DNA of 64,000 nucleotides. Source: Haloarchaeobius sp. HME9146. Its GTDB lineage: Archaea > Halobacteriota > Halobacteria > Halobacteriales > Natrialbaceae. The first letter of the stretch is position 1, and each line of letters begins with the position of its first letter. The stretch is taken from positions 2,914,001 through 2,978,000 of the forward strand of contig NZ_JAODVR010000001.1 in assembly GCF_025399835.1 (NCBI RefSeq), written 5' to 3'. Below the pieces are notes generated by a model. That model did not search any database, was not told where the DNA came from, and saw only the letters and a program-made list of their open reading frames with translations. Of this stretch, positions 18,178 to 26,978 are shown one piece after another. Both the position numbers and the translations under genes were made by a program.

Positions 18178-18537
18178 GTGCCCGATAGCAGGCAGGAGCG
18201 GCCCGCAGACCGCGAAGACATCGTGTACGTCACGGTCCACGACCGCGACGAGACGCACCTCCTGGTCGCCGCTGTCGGCGAACGGCTCCGCGACGTCCTC
18301 TTGCGTCACGACCTGTCGCCGCATTCGAAACTCGCGCGACGGGCGAACTGCGGCGGTCGCGGCCTCTGTGCGACCTGTGGCGTCCGGCTGCTCGACGACC
18401 AGCCGGCCGAGCACTGGCACGACGAGCTTGCGGCCCGCTTTGGCTACCCACGACTCTCCTGCCAGCTCAGCGTGACCGAAGACATGCGGATTCGACTGGA
18501 CCGCGAGAAGCTCGTGTGGGGCAAGCGCGAGGGCTGA
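18178..18537 (+). CDS. 2Fe-2S ferredoxin-like protein
   Basis: A 119-residue protein with a fer2 fold. The cysteines Cys58, Cys64, Cys67 (ANCGGRGLCATC, spacing C-x5-C-x2-C) and Cys95 (LSCQL) are the cluster ligands. The spacing is that of adrenodoxin-type and related 2Fe-2S proteins rather than plant-type (C-x4-C). It is an electron carrier; the partner is unknown. It starts with GTG and ends ten bases from the convergent ADP-ribosylglycohydrolase gene. Whether it serves the P450s some 6 kb away cannot be told. Confidence 0.85.
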   Translation: MPDSRQERPADREDIVYVTVHDRDETHLLVAAVGERLRDVLLRHDLSPHSKLARRANCGGRGLCATCGVRLLDDQPAEHWHDELAARFGYPRLSCQLSVTEDMRIRLDREKLVWGKREG

Positions 18538-18546
18538 ATGCCGCTG

Positions 18547-19479
18547 TCACTCGTCGCCAGAGAGCGCGAGCAACGCTTCGGCGAGGTCCCGACACTCCGC
18601 CGCCACCGCGACCGTCTCGACCCAGTCATCGGGGAGTGCACTCGCGCCGAACCGTGCCCCGGCGACCGCGCCCGCGACGGCACCGATGGTGTCTGCATCT
18701 CCACCCATCGCCACGGCATCGACGATGGCATCCTCGGCGGTATCGGCCCGTAGGCCGTGATAGAGCCCCGCCTGGACGGTCGTGACGACGTAGCCCGTGT
18801 TCTGCAGGTCACCAGCGTCCAGTGTCGGGACGGCTTCCGCGGCCTCGACGAGTTCAGCCGGGGCGTCGGCACGAACCCGGTCGAGGGCCGCATCGAGCGC
18901 GGCCTCGGGCTCGGCACCGTCCCGGACCAGTGCGGCCACCACGAGGTTCAACAGCGCACAGCCCCACGTGCACCGCGGGTCCGCGTGGGTGATGGCCGAC
19001 GACTCGCGGCTCACCGCGACCAACCTGGCCGGGTCGTCACCGAAGGCGAGGGCGTGGGGCACACACCGCATCACGCTCCCGTTCCCGGCGTTCGACCCTT
19101 CCGCGCTGGCTTCCCACACCTGTCTGCCCGCCTCGTCCCAGGCCGTCCCGTCTCGGAACGCCCGGATGGACTGGGCCGTCATGATGCCGATGTCGAACGG
19201 GCCGGACTCGTACCAACCCAGGAAGCGCTCGGCGATGTCGGCACCGTCGAAGTCGCCCGTTTCGGCGAGACTCCGGGCGATGCAGAGCATCATGTCGGTG
19301 TCGTCGGTCACGGTCCCCGCGGGCTGGTTGTGCGTCCCGTGGCCGACCAGTTCGTCGAGGCGGCCGTGCTGTGACTCGATGCTGGTCGGGGACCTGAACT
19401 CCACCGGGCGGCCGAGTGCATCACCGCAGGCGAGACCGAGGAGTGCTCCCATCGCGCGGTCGGCTGTGAGGTCTTCCAT
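18547..19479 (-). CDS. ADP-ribosylglycohydrolase family protein
   Basis: A 310-residue protein of the DraG/ARH family, which removes ADP-ribose from proteins or small molecules using two metal ions. Seen are GALLGLACGDALG near the N-terminus, the metal motif VTDDTDM, NAGNGSVMR, and the C-terminal GGDADTIGAVAGA that supplies the remaining metal ligands. The start ATG at 19479 (MEDLTADRAMG) begins right at the family's first helix; the frame continues upstream only as a shadow of the neighbour. No obvious ADP-ribosyltransferase partner is in the window. Confidence 0.93.
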   Translation of the reverse strand: MEDLTADRAMGALLGLACGDALGRPVEFRSPTSIESQHGRLDELVGHGTHNQPAGTVTDDTDMMLCIARSLAETGDFDGADIAERFLGWYESGPFDIGIMTAQSIRAFRDGTAWDEAGRQVWEASAEGSNAGNGSVMRCVPHALAFGDDPARLVAVSRESSAITHADPRCTWGCALLNLVVAALVRDGAEPEAALDAALDRVRADAPAELVEAAEAVPTLDAGDLQNTGYVVTTVQAGLYHGLRADTAEDAIVDAVAMGGDADTIGAVAGAVAGARFGASALPDDWVETVAVAAECRDLAEALLALSGDE

Positions 19480-19550
19480 AGCATCTCTCAGGACCCCCCC
19501 AATCAAAAGTGCCTGTCTCGCAGCGACCCCTCGTGGAGCCCCAGCGACCG

Positions 19551-20123
19551 TCACTCGGCGTTCGAGGCGAACAGGCGACGGAGCAAGAGCCAGCGATGCT
19601 CCCAGAGCTGGTGTGCCGTCGACACCGCCACGATGGCCAGGAACAGGCTCGCGTAAAGCACCGTATTGCCCGGCACGGCCGAGAGCGTCCCGATCTCCGC
19701 GAGGACGATGGTGAGCAGACCGAACGTCGCCAGCAGTCGGTAGTACGTCGCCTGCGTGACACCCCACCGGGTCACTACCTCCATGTACACGTCGACCTGT
19801 CGCGCGGTGTCCTGCAGTGTCACCTCCTTCCTGTCCTGGTCGTAGTCGACGATGCCGGCCTCGTCCAGTTTCGGGAGGTGGCTCTGGTGGAGGGAGACGT
19901 ACACGCTGTCCCGGAGGTTGCTCGGCGCGGGCGATTCGTCGGCCTCGAGCTCTGCGATGTCGTCCGCGAGCTGTCGGAGCGTCATCCACGGTCGTTCCTC
20001 CTTGAGGTGTTCGATGACACACCGGCGTCTGTCGTTGCTCAGCAGGTGGTGGATCTTCGTCTCTGTGATGCTGTCGCCCCGGATCCCCAGTCCGGGCAGT
20101 TCGGGCTGACCCCCTTCGAACAT
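19551..20123 (-). CDS. DUF7344 winged-helix regulator with membrane anchor
   Basis: A 190-residue protein. Residues about 20-105 form the haloarchaeal DUF7344 DNA-binding domain (NDRRRCVIEHL at its start and HQSHLPKLDEAGIVDYD in the wing). The C-terminal part holds two transmembrane helices (about 130-180), so the regulator is probably membrane-tethered. Start at 20123 (MFEGGQPELP). It is divergent from the SipW-type gene cluster at 20599 with a 475-bp spacer and is the only regulator next to that cluster, so control of it is plausible but unproven. Confidence 0.8.
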   Translation of the reverse strand: MFEGGQPELPGLGIRGDSITETKIHHLLSNDRRRCVIEHLKEERPWMTLRQLADDIAELEADESPAPSNLRDSVYVSLHQSHLPKLDEAGIVDYDQDRKEVTLQDTARQVDVYMEVVTRWGVTQATYYRLLATFGLLTIVLAEIGTLSAVPGNTVLYASLFLAIVAVSTAHQLWEHRWLLLRRLFASNAE

Positions 20124-20547
20124 ACACGCAGCGTATCGTGATATGTCAATAACTATGTGGTGGATACTCTCGTCGGTGGCAGAGAAGACGCTGCTTTCTG
20201 CAGCTAAGTCGATATTATCCTCGATTCGACACCAGTTAATCGTGTGGCTACCGGCTGGACCATCCGTGGTCCCGTGACAGATGCTGCGTGGCGGTCCCGC
20301 GGGTAGATGCTGCATAACAGCGGCCTCGAACGTCCCCTGGAGCGAACATCCTTCCCCGTGAGAGACTGCGACGAGCCGGCAGTCTGGCGTAAGGGCGCTG
20401 TCAGGGTCGATAGACGGTGCCTACTTCGATTAAACACCGGTTTTGACACAATTCTGGTAATTAGGTAAGTCCCTGTCTCTGCATGGTGGTACCGTGGCAC
20501 TCACGGAGGCCCGGAGCACTCGTCGCCGGCGTGGGCGATGAGCGCTC
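20124..20547. other. Long spacer ahead of the SipW-type cluster
   Basis: No gene is seen. The region is more AT-rich than its surroundings near 20424-20467, where GATTAAAC and GTAATTAGGTAAG could be promoter boxes for the cluster on the plus strand. If so the first gene has a leader of roughly 100 nt that contains the hairpin at 20548. Confidence 0.4.
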
Positions 20548-20568
20548 CCGGTGGTTCGACTCCGCCGG
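20548..20568 (+). promoter_or_regulatory. T-arm-like hairpin, copy 1
   Basis: CCGGTGG - TTCGACT - CCGCCGG: a 7-bp stem (one G-U pair) closed by a 7-nt loop identical to a tRNA T loop (TTCGANN). It ends 30 nt before the ATG at 20599. A second G-rich hairpin (TCCCC-GA-GGGGGGA) follows directly. A six-codon frame (ATG at 20589, MTENVR) overlaps the main start. Confidence 0.7.
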
Positions 20569-20598
20569 TGAGCGTCCCCGAGGGGGGAATGACCGAGA

Positions 20599-22380
20599 AT
20601 GTCAGGTGAGAACTTCGAGATTTCACGGCGAAAGGCGCTAGCGGCTATCGGGACGACAGGTATCGCGGCCGCGGGGGCGGGACTCGGCACGTCCGCGTAC
20701 TTCAGCGACACGGAGGAGTTCACGGGCAACCGGCTGACTGCTGGGGAGCTGGACCTGCAGGTCGACTGGGAGGAGCACTACGTCGACATGCGGGGGTCGG
20801 AGGCCGAGATCAGCGGCGTTCGAGAACTCGGCAAGAACGACTCCGTCCAGGACGGCGAGTACGGCTTCCCGGACCCCCAGAACCCGCTGCTCGCGATTTC
20901 GGAGTCGAAGAAGACCGAGTTCCAGAACGCGACCTCCATCGAGTGTTTCCCGGACAGCGTCAACAACAACGGGATACAGCAGAATTTCAGCGACGAGAAC
21001 GTGTGTGGGGCGAACAGCGTCCTCGGTTCGGTCGACGCGAAGGAATCGGTGCTCGACCCGCAAAACGACTTCGGGCCCAACGACGAGATGCACCGGACGA
21101 TGAACGAGGATACCGTCGTTACCGACGATTCCGGGAACGTCACGGACACGCGGGCGCTCATCAACCTGTCCGACGTGAAGCCGGGTGACTGTGGCGAGCT
21201 AACGCTGAGCTTCCACCTCTGTGACAACCCCGGGTACGTCTGGCTTCAGGGTGGTGTGGCAACGGACAAAAACGGCGACCCGCTCATCGGCGAGGGGGCG
21301 ATCACCGAGCCCGAGTACAACGACCCGGACGAGGACCAGAAGGAGGGCGGCGCGCTGAAGTCGTCGGATTCTGACGGGAAGAAGACCGTCGAACTCCTCG
21401 ACGAGATCCAGACCCTCATGTGGTACGACGAGGACGGCGACAACGTCTACGAACCGTCAGGGAAGGGTGGCAAGGTCGACGTGATGGTCGTCCTCGACCG
21501 GTCGGGGTCGATGGACAGCGACACGAACGACGATTCTTCCTCCAAGAAGTGGCAGAACACGCTCTCCGGTGCGAAGAACCTCGTGAACGCCCTCGGGGGC
21601 GGCGCAGAGGCAGGACTGGTTTCGTTCGCCGACTCTGCCAGCGTCGATCAAGGACTCACTTCGACGATGAGCGATGTCACCTCGTCAATCAGTGGCTTGA
21701 GTACCGGAGGGGGAACCAACATGGAGGCGGCCATCGACACGGCGCAGTCCGAACTCGCGAACGGCCGGTCCGATGCGAGCTCCATCATGGTCATCCTCTC
21801 TGACGGTGAGCCGACCGTCGGGGATTCAGACACGACCGATGGGACCGATCCCACGGACAACGCCACGGCCGCTCGCGACGCCGGCACGGAGATCTTCACT
21901 ATCGCGTACGGTGGCAGTGCCGATACCACGCTCATGGAGTCGCTCGCCAGTGATACCAATAACGCGTACACCGCCAGCACGAACGAGGTCGAGAAGGTCT
22001 TCTCGAACATCAGTCAGGCGGTCGCGGGCGAGAAGTGCTTCTACCGCGGCAGTCTCCGGAACGCGCTGAACCTGCTGAACGGCTACACCGCCGACGGCGC
22101 CACCGAGGTCGCGGGCGGGATGGGCATCCCGCTCGACGGTGACCGCCGGGACGGCAGTTTCACCGAGGTCGAGAACATGAACTCCTCGGACACCACGAAG
22201 CCCAACGGCGGCGAGAGTTCGGACCGCCAGCCGTTCGTCGACGCCACGACGAACGCCATCGGCTTCGCGTGGTGGCTCCCGGTCGACCACGCCAACGAGA
22301 TCCAGGGCGACTGGGTGGAGTTCGACATCGGCTTCTACACCGAACAGGCCCGCCACAACGACGGCTCCGGGCAGGCCTGA
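20599..22380 (+). CDS. SipW-dependent secreted protein with von Willebrand A domain
   Basis: A 593-residue exported protein. N-terminus: ISRRKALAAIG, a hydrophobic core and GTSAYFSDTE, the SipW-type signal of TasA/camelysin-like proteins. A TasA-like domain follows (SDVKPGDCGELTLSFHLCDN). At about 296-480 a von Willebrand A domain is inserted, with the MIDAS motif DRSGSMDS (Asp300), TGGGTNMEAA and ILSDGEPT. The TasA-like part then resumes and ends in the block IGFAWWLPVDHANEIQ, shared with the next two genes. Likely a surface fibre or adhesive subunit that binds partners through a metal ion; this role is inferred. Confidence 0.88.
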   Translation: MSGENFEISRRKALAAIGTTGIAAAGAGLGTSAYFSDTEEFTGNRLTAGELDLQVDWEEHYVDMRGSEAEISGVRELGKNDSVQDGEYGFPDPQNPLLAISESKKTEFQNATSIECFPDSVNNNGIQQNFSDENVCGANSVLGSVDAKESVLDPQNDFGPNDEMHRTMNEDTVVTDDSGNVTDTRALINLSDVKPGDCGELTLSFHLCDNPGYVWLQGGVATDKNGDPLIGEGAITEPEYNDPDEDQKEGGALKSSDSDGKKTVELLDEIQTLMWYDEDGDNVYEPSGKGGKVDVMVVLDRSGSMDSDTNDDSSSKKWQNTLSGAKNLVNALGGGAEAGLVSFADSASVDQGLTSTMSDVTSSISGLSTGGGTNMEAAIDTAQSELANGRSDASSIMVILSDGEPTVGDSDTTDGTDPTDNATAARDAGTEIFTIAYGGSADTTLMESLASDTNNAYTASTNEVEKVFSNISQAVAGEKCFYRGSLRNALNLLNGYTADGATEVAGGMGIPLDGDRRDGSFTEVENMNSSDTTKPNGGESSDRQPFVDATTNAIGFAWWLPVDHANEIQGDWVEFDIGFYTEQARHNDGSGQA

Positions 22381-22435
22381 GGGCTCTCCACCAGCCCCTC
22401 CCATCGCGCTCTGAACCACCACCCACGTCGGCGCA

Positions 22436-22454
22436 CGACGGTTCGACTCCGTCG
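22436..22454 (+). promoter_or_regulatory. T-arm-like hairpin, copy 2
   Basis: CGACGG - TTCGACT - CCGTCG, a perfect 6-bp stem with T-loop sequence, ending 30 nt before the ATG at 22485. Followed by GTGGG and a second hairpin with a UUCG loop (TCTCCC-TTCG-GGGGGAGA). The stem differs from copies 1 and 4 by compensated changes. Confidence 0.7.
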
Positions 22455-22484
22455 GTGGGTCTCCCTTCGGGGGGAGAGACAGCC

Positions 22485-24161
22485 ATGTCAGACGACGCGT
22501 TCGAACTCTCACGACGGACGGTGCTCGCAGCGCTCGGGACGACAGGGGTGGCCTCGGTCGGAGCTGGATTCGGAACCAGTGCGTACTTCAGCGACAGGGA
22601 GACGTTCGACGGCAACCGGCTGGTGGCCGGCGAACTCGACCTGCTCGTCGACTGGACGGAGCACTACATCGACGGCCGGGGCGACGAGACGGGGGTCGAG
22701 GCCACGCGAGACGACCCCGATGACGACAGCTACACGCCCGTTCCGACCGCCGACTATCCACAGCTCTGGGTGGCCGACAAGGACGCGTTCATGACGGAGA
22801 CGGCGGTCGAGTCGTTTCCCGACACCGACCAGAAGGGGACCGCCGACGACGGGGTGCAGGACGAGATACCGTCCAGCAGCGAGTGCCGCTACATGAAACA
22901 GTTCCTCAGGCAGAACGGGGAGTGGGTCTCCCCGCTGGCGTCTCCGGGTCGGACCACCGGCGACGTCCACGGGCAGACGACGGACGTCACGGTCGGGGAC
23001 GCGGAGGCCTCTGACCCACTCATCGACCTGACCGACGTCAAGCCAGGGGACTTCGGCGAGGTCACGTTCAGTCTCCACCTCTGTGACAATCCTGGCTACG
23101 TCTGGATGAACGGCTCGCTCGACGACGAGCTCACCAGCGAGAACGGGGTCAACGAGGCCGAAGCCGACGACCCCGACGAGGACCAGTACGCCGACGGGTC
23201 CCTGAAGGATTCGGCCGATTCGACGAAGACGGTCGAACTCCTGGAGGCGCTCCGGGCGGTCATGTGGTACGACTTCGGGACCGACGAGGACGGCGACGGG
23301 TACCCCTGGGAGGGGCCGTACAGCGGCGACGACGCCGAAGGAGACAACGTCCAGCAGTCGGGAGAACCGAACCTCATCGCACAGGGGTCGCTGAAGGCCG
23401 TCCTGCGCGCGTTCGAGTCGGGGACCCACGGCATCGCACTCGACGCGAACCCGATGGCGAGCAGTTCGAGCACGCAGGTCCAGCCGGCCGACGGGGGCAA
23501 CGGCGACCCCGGGAACACGGATTTCACCGCCACGCGCTACGAGAAGCCCCAGGAGGGCATCGTCGAGTGCGCCGACATCCACGGCGAGTGGCTGACCGTG
23601 ATGAAGGTCGAGGAGGAGAACCTCCCGAACGGCGGCGATTCGGAGACGTTCAACACGTCCGCGGGGAGGATACGCATCAAGGGCATCGGGTCGGACGGTA
23701 CCCAGCCGATGCAGCTCGCCTTCGATTCGTCGTTCCCGGTCACCGGCGTGCTCGTCAAGGGCGGCCAGGATTCGCTGAGCTGGACCCCGGATGGACAGAC
23801 GTTCTCGTCCGGAACCAGCGGCTACCACTACGACTTCGCGGACGAGACGACCACCGACGCGTGGGACTCGACCGACGTCGCCCTGCACGCGCCGACCGGC
23901 AAGAACGGGAACCGCAGGGCCATCTCGAACGTCCAGTTCTGTATCCTGCCGGACGACAGCGGCTCCGGGAACGGCGACCCGGAGCGTGACTGCTTCGTGG
24001 CTTCGACGACCGCGTCCATCGGGTTCGCGTGGTGGCTCCCCGTCGACCACGCCAACGAGATCCAGTCCGACACCGTCGGGTTCGACCTCGGGTTCTACAC
24101 CGAGCAGTGCCGCCACAACGACGGGGCCGGGCAGCAACCGGAGGGTGGGAGCAGTCCCTGA
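22485..24161 (+). CDS. SipW-dependent TasA-like secreted protein, second
   Basis: A 558-residue paralogue of the protein at 20599. Signal: ELSRRTVLAALG, hydrophobic core, GTSAYFSDRETF. TasA-like motif LTDVKPGDFGEVTFSLHLCD follows. In place of the von Willebrand A domain there is a different insert at about 300-490 with ECADIHGEWLTVMKVEEENL and a Gly/Ser-rich segment, resembling a small beta domain; I do not recognise it. It ends in the conserved IGFAWWLPVDHANEIQ and FYTEQCRHNDG. Export by SipW-type peptidase and a role in a surface structure are expected from the family. Confidence 0.87.
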   Translation: MSDDAFELSRRTVLAALGTTGVASVGAGFGTSAYFSDRETFDGNRLVAGELDLLVDWTEHYIDGRGDETGVEATRDDPDDDSYTPVPTADYPQLWVADKDAFMTETAVESFPDTDQKGTADDGVQDEIPSSSECRYMKQFLRQNGEWVSPLASPGRTTGDVHGQTTDVTVGDAEASDPLIDLTDVKPGDFGEVTFSLHLCDNPGYVWMNGSLDDELTSENGVNEAEADDPDEDQYADGSLKDSADSTKTVELLEALRAVMWYDFGTDEDGDGYPWEGPYSGDDAEGDNVQQSGEPNLIAQGSLKAVLRAFESGTHGIALDANPMASSSSTQVQPADGGNGDPGNTDFTATRYEKPQEGIVECADIHGEWLTVMKVEEENLPNGGDSETFNTSAGRIRIKGIGSDGTQPMQLAFDSSFPVTGVLVKGGQDSLSWTPDGQTFSSGTSGYHYDFADETTTDAWDSTDVALHAPTGKNGNRRAISNVQFCILPDDSGSGNGDPERDCFVASTTASIGFAWWLPVDHANEIQSDTVGFDLGFYTEQCRHNDGAGQQPEGGSSP

Positions 24162-24237
24162 CGACCACCGTCGTCCAGCGGCGCCGACCAGACCCACGGT
24201 GGTTCCCCGGGGCCAACTCCTCGCGCGGTCCCGTGCG

Positions 24238-24254
24238 GACGGTTCGATTCCGTC
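24238..24254 (+). promoter_or_regulatory. T-arm-like hairpin, copy 3
   Basis: GACGG - TTCGATT - CCGTC, a perfect 5-bp stem with a T-loop (TTCGATT), ending 33 nt before the ATG at 24288. GGTGGG follows as in copies 2 and 4; a weaker second stem (CTCCA...TGGGG) lies between it and the start codon. Confidence 0.7.
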
Positions 24255-24287
24255 GGTGGGTCCTCTCCACGATGGGGGTACCAACCA

Positions 24288-26042
24288 ATGTCAGAAGAAG
24301 CTGGATTCAGAGTCACGCGACGGCGTATGCTGGGCGCACTCGGGACCGCAGGGGTCGCCTCTGCGACCGCCGGTCTCGGGACGAGTGCGTTCTTCAGCGA
24401 CCAGGAGACCTTCGAGGCGAACCGGCTCGTCGCCGGCGAGTTGGACCTCATGGTCGACTGGCAAGAACACTACAGCGACTGGAGCGAGGCCGAAGCGCGC
24501 GCCGCGCCCAGTGCGCGGATGGTCGACGGCCCAGGGGAGCTCGAAGAGGGCGAGTACGCCCTCCCGACCTATCTCGACCCGATGCTCGCCATTGACGAGA
24601 CCGACGTCGAGGCGTTCATGGACGCGACGGCCACAGAGGCCCAGCCGGACGAGGACGGTGACGGCGAACAGGACCTCGTTCTGACCCGGAACCAGCTCCG
24701 GTGGCAACACAGCACGTGGAGCGACGAGCGGATAGAGCGGGAGTTTCGCGCCCAGTTCGCGAACGTCCCCGACGACCTGACGCGGCCGCTCATCGACCTC
24801 GGCGACGTGAAACCCGGTGACTTCGGTGAGGTGACGCTGAGCGTCCACCTGTTCGACAACCCGGGCTACCTCTGGCTGACGGGCACACTCGTCGCGGGGT
24901 TCGAGAACGGGCACAGCGAGCCGGAGTCGGACGACAAGGACGAGCGGGGCGACGACCCCGGCGAGGCCGAAGTCGTCGAGCTGCTCGACGAGGTCCAGGC
25001 GGCCGTCTGGCAGGACGACGGCGACAACATCTACGAGGACGGCGAGACGGTCACCTCGCCACACGACGTGGACTCCCCGAGTACCATCGACCTGACCGCC
25101 GACCAGGCGCTCCTCGCCAAGGGGAGCCTCCGCGAGGTACTCTCGGTGCTCTCGAGCGGGAACGGGATTCCGGTCGACGCCGACCCACGGACGAACGACC
25201 GGACCTGCTTCGCCAACTCGACGACCCGGTACTTCGGGTTCGCGTGGTGGCTCCCCGTCGACCACGCCAACGAGATACAGACCGACTCGGTGACGTTCGA
25301 CCTCGGGTTCTACACCGAGCAGTGCCGCCACAACGACGGCCGCGGGCTGCCGCCCCGCGAGCACGTCACACTCCGGGGCGACTACGCGCAGGCCGCTGGC
25401 TTCGAACCGGTGACGGACCGGGCGGCGGCCGGCGACGGCTCCTGGGGCTCGCTCGACGACGCGGACAGGGCCTTCCTCTACCTCGGCCCGGACTTCGCGT
25501 CGTTCAACACCCTGCCGTCGTTCACCGTCGACGATATCGAGGAGATTTCCTATCGCACCTGGTCGGACACGGTCACGAATCCCTCGAACCCGAACTTCTA
25601 CGCCAGCATCTACACGCGGGCGGCCAGCGACCCGAACCCGGACGCCTGGTACGGCAAGCGCCTGACGCTCGACCCGGCCTACGCGACCGAGACGGCGAAC
25701 CCGGACGTGGACGCACCCGCGGGTCAGTGGAATCGCTGGACGACGCGAGCAACGTCGCAGAACACGCTCGGCGTGTACGACGCGAACCGGTACGGGGTGG
25801 GATTCGGCTACACCGACGGCACGATACCGACGCTGTCGGACCTCCAGTCGGCGGCCGCGTTCGACTGGGAGGACTGGCGGAGTGCGGCTGCTTCGACGGC
25901 CATCGACTACGGCGCACAGGAGGTCAAGACGATATCGGTCGCCGTCGGGAACCCCTGGTGGCCGGATTTCACCGGCCACCTGGACGCGATCACGGTACAG
26001 CTGACCAGCGGCGAGGAGCTGCAGGTCGACCTCGAGCCCTGA
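24288..26042 (+). CDS. SipW-dependent TasA-like secreted protein, third
   Basis: A 584-residue paralogue with signal VTRRRMLGALG...GTSAFFSDQETF, the TasA-like motif GDVKPGDFGEVTLSVHLFD and the shared YFGFAWWLPVDHANEIQ block at about 318-334. Unlike its neighbours that block is not at the end: about 230 more residues follow, with Trp- and Asn-rich segments (GNPWWPDFTGHLDAITVQL) that look like a carbohydrate- or cell-wall-binding beta domain, although I cannot name the family. The three paralogues thus keep one core and vary the added domain. Confidence 0.85.
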   Translation: MSEEAGFRVTRRRMLGALGTAGVASATAGLGTSAFFSDQETFEANRLVAGELDLMVDWQEHYSDWSEAEARAAPSARMVDGPGELEEGEYALPTYLDPMLAIDETDVEAFMDATATEAQPDEDGDGEQDLVLTRNQLRWQHSTWSDERIEREFRAQFANVPDDLTRPLIDLGDVKPGDFGEVTLSVHLFDNPGYLWLTGTLVAGFENGHSEPESDDKDERGDDPGEAEVVELLDEVQAAVWQDDGDNIYEDGETVTSPHDVDSPSTIDLTADQALLAKGSLREVLSVLSSGNGIPVDADPRTNDRTCFANSTTRYFGFAWWLPVDHANEIQTDSVTFDLGFYTEQCRHNDGRGLPPREHVTLRGDYAQAAGFEPVTDRAAAGDGSWGSLDDADRAFLYLGPDFASFNTLPSFTVDDIEEISYRTWSDTVTNPSNPNFYASIYTRAASDPNPDAWYGKRLTLDPAYATETANPDVDAPAGQWNRWTTRATSQNTLGVYDANRYGVGFGYTDGTIPTLSDLQSAAAFDWEDWRSAAASTAIDYGAQEVKTISVAVGNPWWPDFTGHLDAITVQLTSGEELQVDLEP

Positions 26043-26088
26043 CGGTCTCACCACCCACACGGAGCGGTCCCCTGACCGCGGGCCGAGA

Positions 26089-26107
26089 CGGTGGTTCGAC
26101 GCCACCG
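26089..26107 (+). promoter_or_regulatory. T-arm-like hairpin, copy 4
   Basis: CGGTGG - TTCGACG - CCACCG, a perfect 6-bp stem with T-loop TTCGACG. It ends 17 nt before the ATG at 26125, closer than the other copies, with GAGGG as a possible ribosome binding site in between. Confidence 0.7.
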
Positions 26108-26124
26108 GTGGGCGTAGAGGGACG

Positions 26125-26898
26125 ATGCAACAGCCATCGAGCCGCCGTCGCGTCATCGCCACGCTCAGCGGTGTCGCCCTCACCGGGCTGGGGGTCGGGG
26201 CCGTACACGAAGCGCTCGACCTCGACCAGGTGGCGTTCAGCTCGCGCGCGGCGCTCACACCCGACGGTGAATCGGTCGACCCAGCACCGGGAGCCACGGA
26301 CGGTGCCCGGCACGCCCTCCTGGTCGCGTGGCGGGAGGAGTACAACGGCGAGCTGGTCGAGGACGCCACCCTCCAGACCGCAGACGAGGTGGCTAGCGGG
26401 CCGTTACTCGAGATAACCGACGCCAAGCCGGGAGACGAGGGACTGCTCGTCCTGCACGTCGAGGTCTTCGGCGACCGCCCGGGTCGCGTCCGGCTCTCGC
26501 TCCCACTGACGAAAGCGGCGGAGAACGGGCAGAACGAACCGGAGGAACACGCGCCTGACCCGTTGCCCGACAAGGGCGAGTTGCAGCGACACGTCGACGT
26601 CGAACTGTGGTACGACGACGGTGTCCTCGTCGAAGGGGTTGGTGGCTGCAACGGCAACCGCGACATGGGGGAGACCCACATCGCCGAGGGGACGCTGGCG
26701 GAGGTCAGCGAGCAACTCGCGGCCGGTCGCCCGCTCGTCCATCCGGGGAAGAGCGACGGGTGTCTCTCGCCGGGTCAGTCGTTCTGTGTCTCGCTCTCGT
26801 GGTCGATCGACAGGACCGTTCGAAACAGCATCCAGTCCGACAGTGTGGCGTTCTCGCTCGGCCTCGGTCTGGAGGACTGTGCCGGAGGTGACGGATGA
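26125..26898 (+). CDS. Secreted TasA-related small protein
   Basis: A 257-residue protein with SSRRRVIATLSGVALTGLG, an Arg-rich then hydrophobic export signal; the SipW-type YFSD end is missing and replaced by DLDQVAFSS. The central motif ITDAKPGDEGLLVLHVEVF matches the DVKPGD-x-GE core of the upstream proteins, and SIQSDSVAFSLGLGLEDC matches their C-terminal strand. It appears to be a smaller, diverged member of the same fold, perhaps a minor or anchoring subunit. Its upstream hairpin ties it to the same unit. Confidence 0.75.
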   Translation: MQQPSSRRRVIATLSGVALTGLGVGAVHEALDLDQVAFSSRAALTPDGESVDPAPGATDGARHALLVAWREEYNGELVEDATLQTADEVASGPLLEITDAKPGDEGLLVLHVEVFGDRPGRVRLSLPLTKAAENGQNEPEEHAPDPLPDKGELQRHVDVELWYDDGVLVEGVGGCNGNRDMGETHIAEGTLAEVSEQLAAGRPLVHPGKSDGCLSPGQSFCVSLSWSIDRTVRNSIQSDSVAFSLGLGLEDCAGGDG

Positions 26899-26978
26899 TA
26901 TGACCACGCTAACGAGCGATAGCGTCGACTTACCGGTCTCGGTGCGGACCACGTCGCTGGACGGCCGTCTTGGCTGCT

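Noticed and set aside
18178-18537. Dedicated ferredoxin for the P450 enzymes
   Set aside because: The gene is about 6 kb away with unrelated genes between and has no reductase partner beside it; a link cannot be supported.
19480-20127. N-terminal extension of the ADP-ribosylglycohydrolase
   Set aside because: The frame runs over the DUF7344 gene and encodes Arg-rich nonsense; the family domain begins at the ATG at 19479.
20548-26107. tRNA genes or tRNA-derived attachment sites at the TTCGA hairpins
   Set aside because: Only the T-arm-like part is present; no D-arm, anticodon arm or acceptor stem fits around it, no integrase is nearby, and the copies precede coding starts at a fixed distance.
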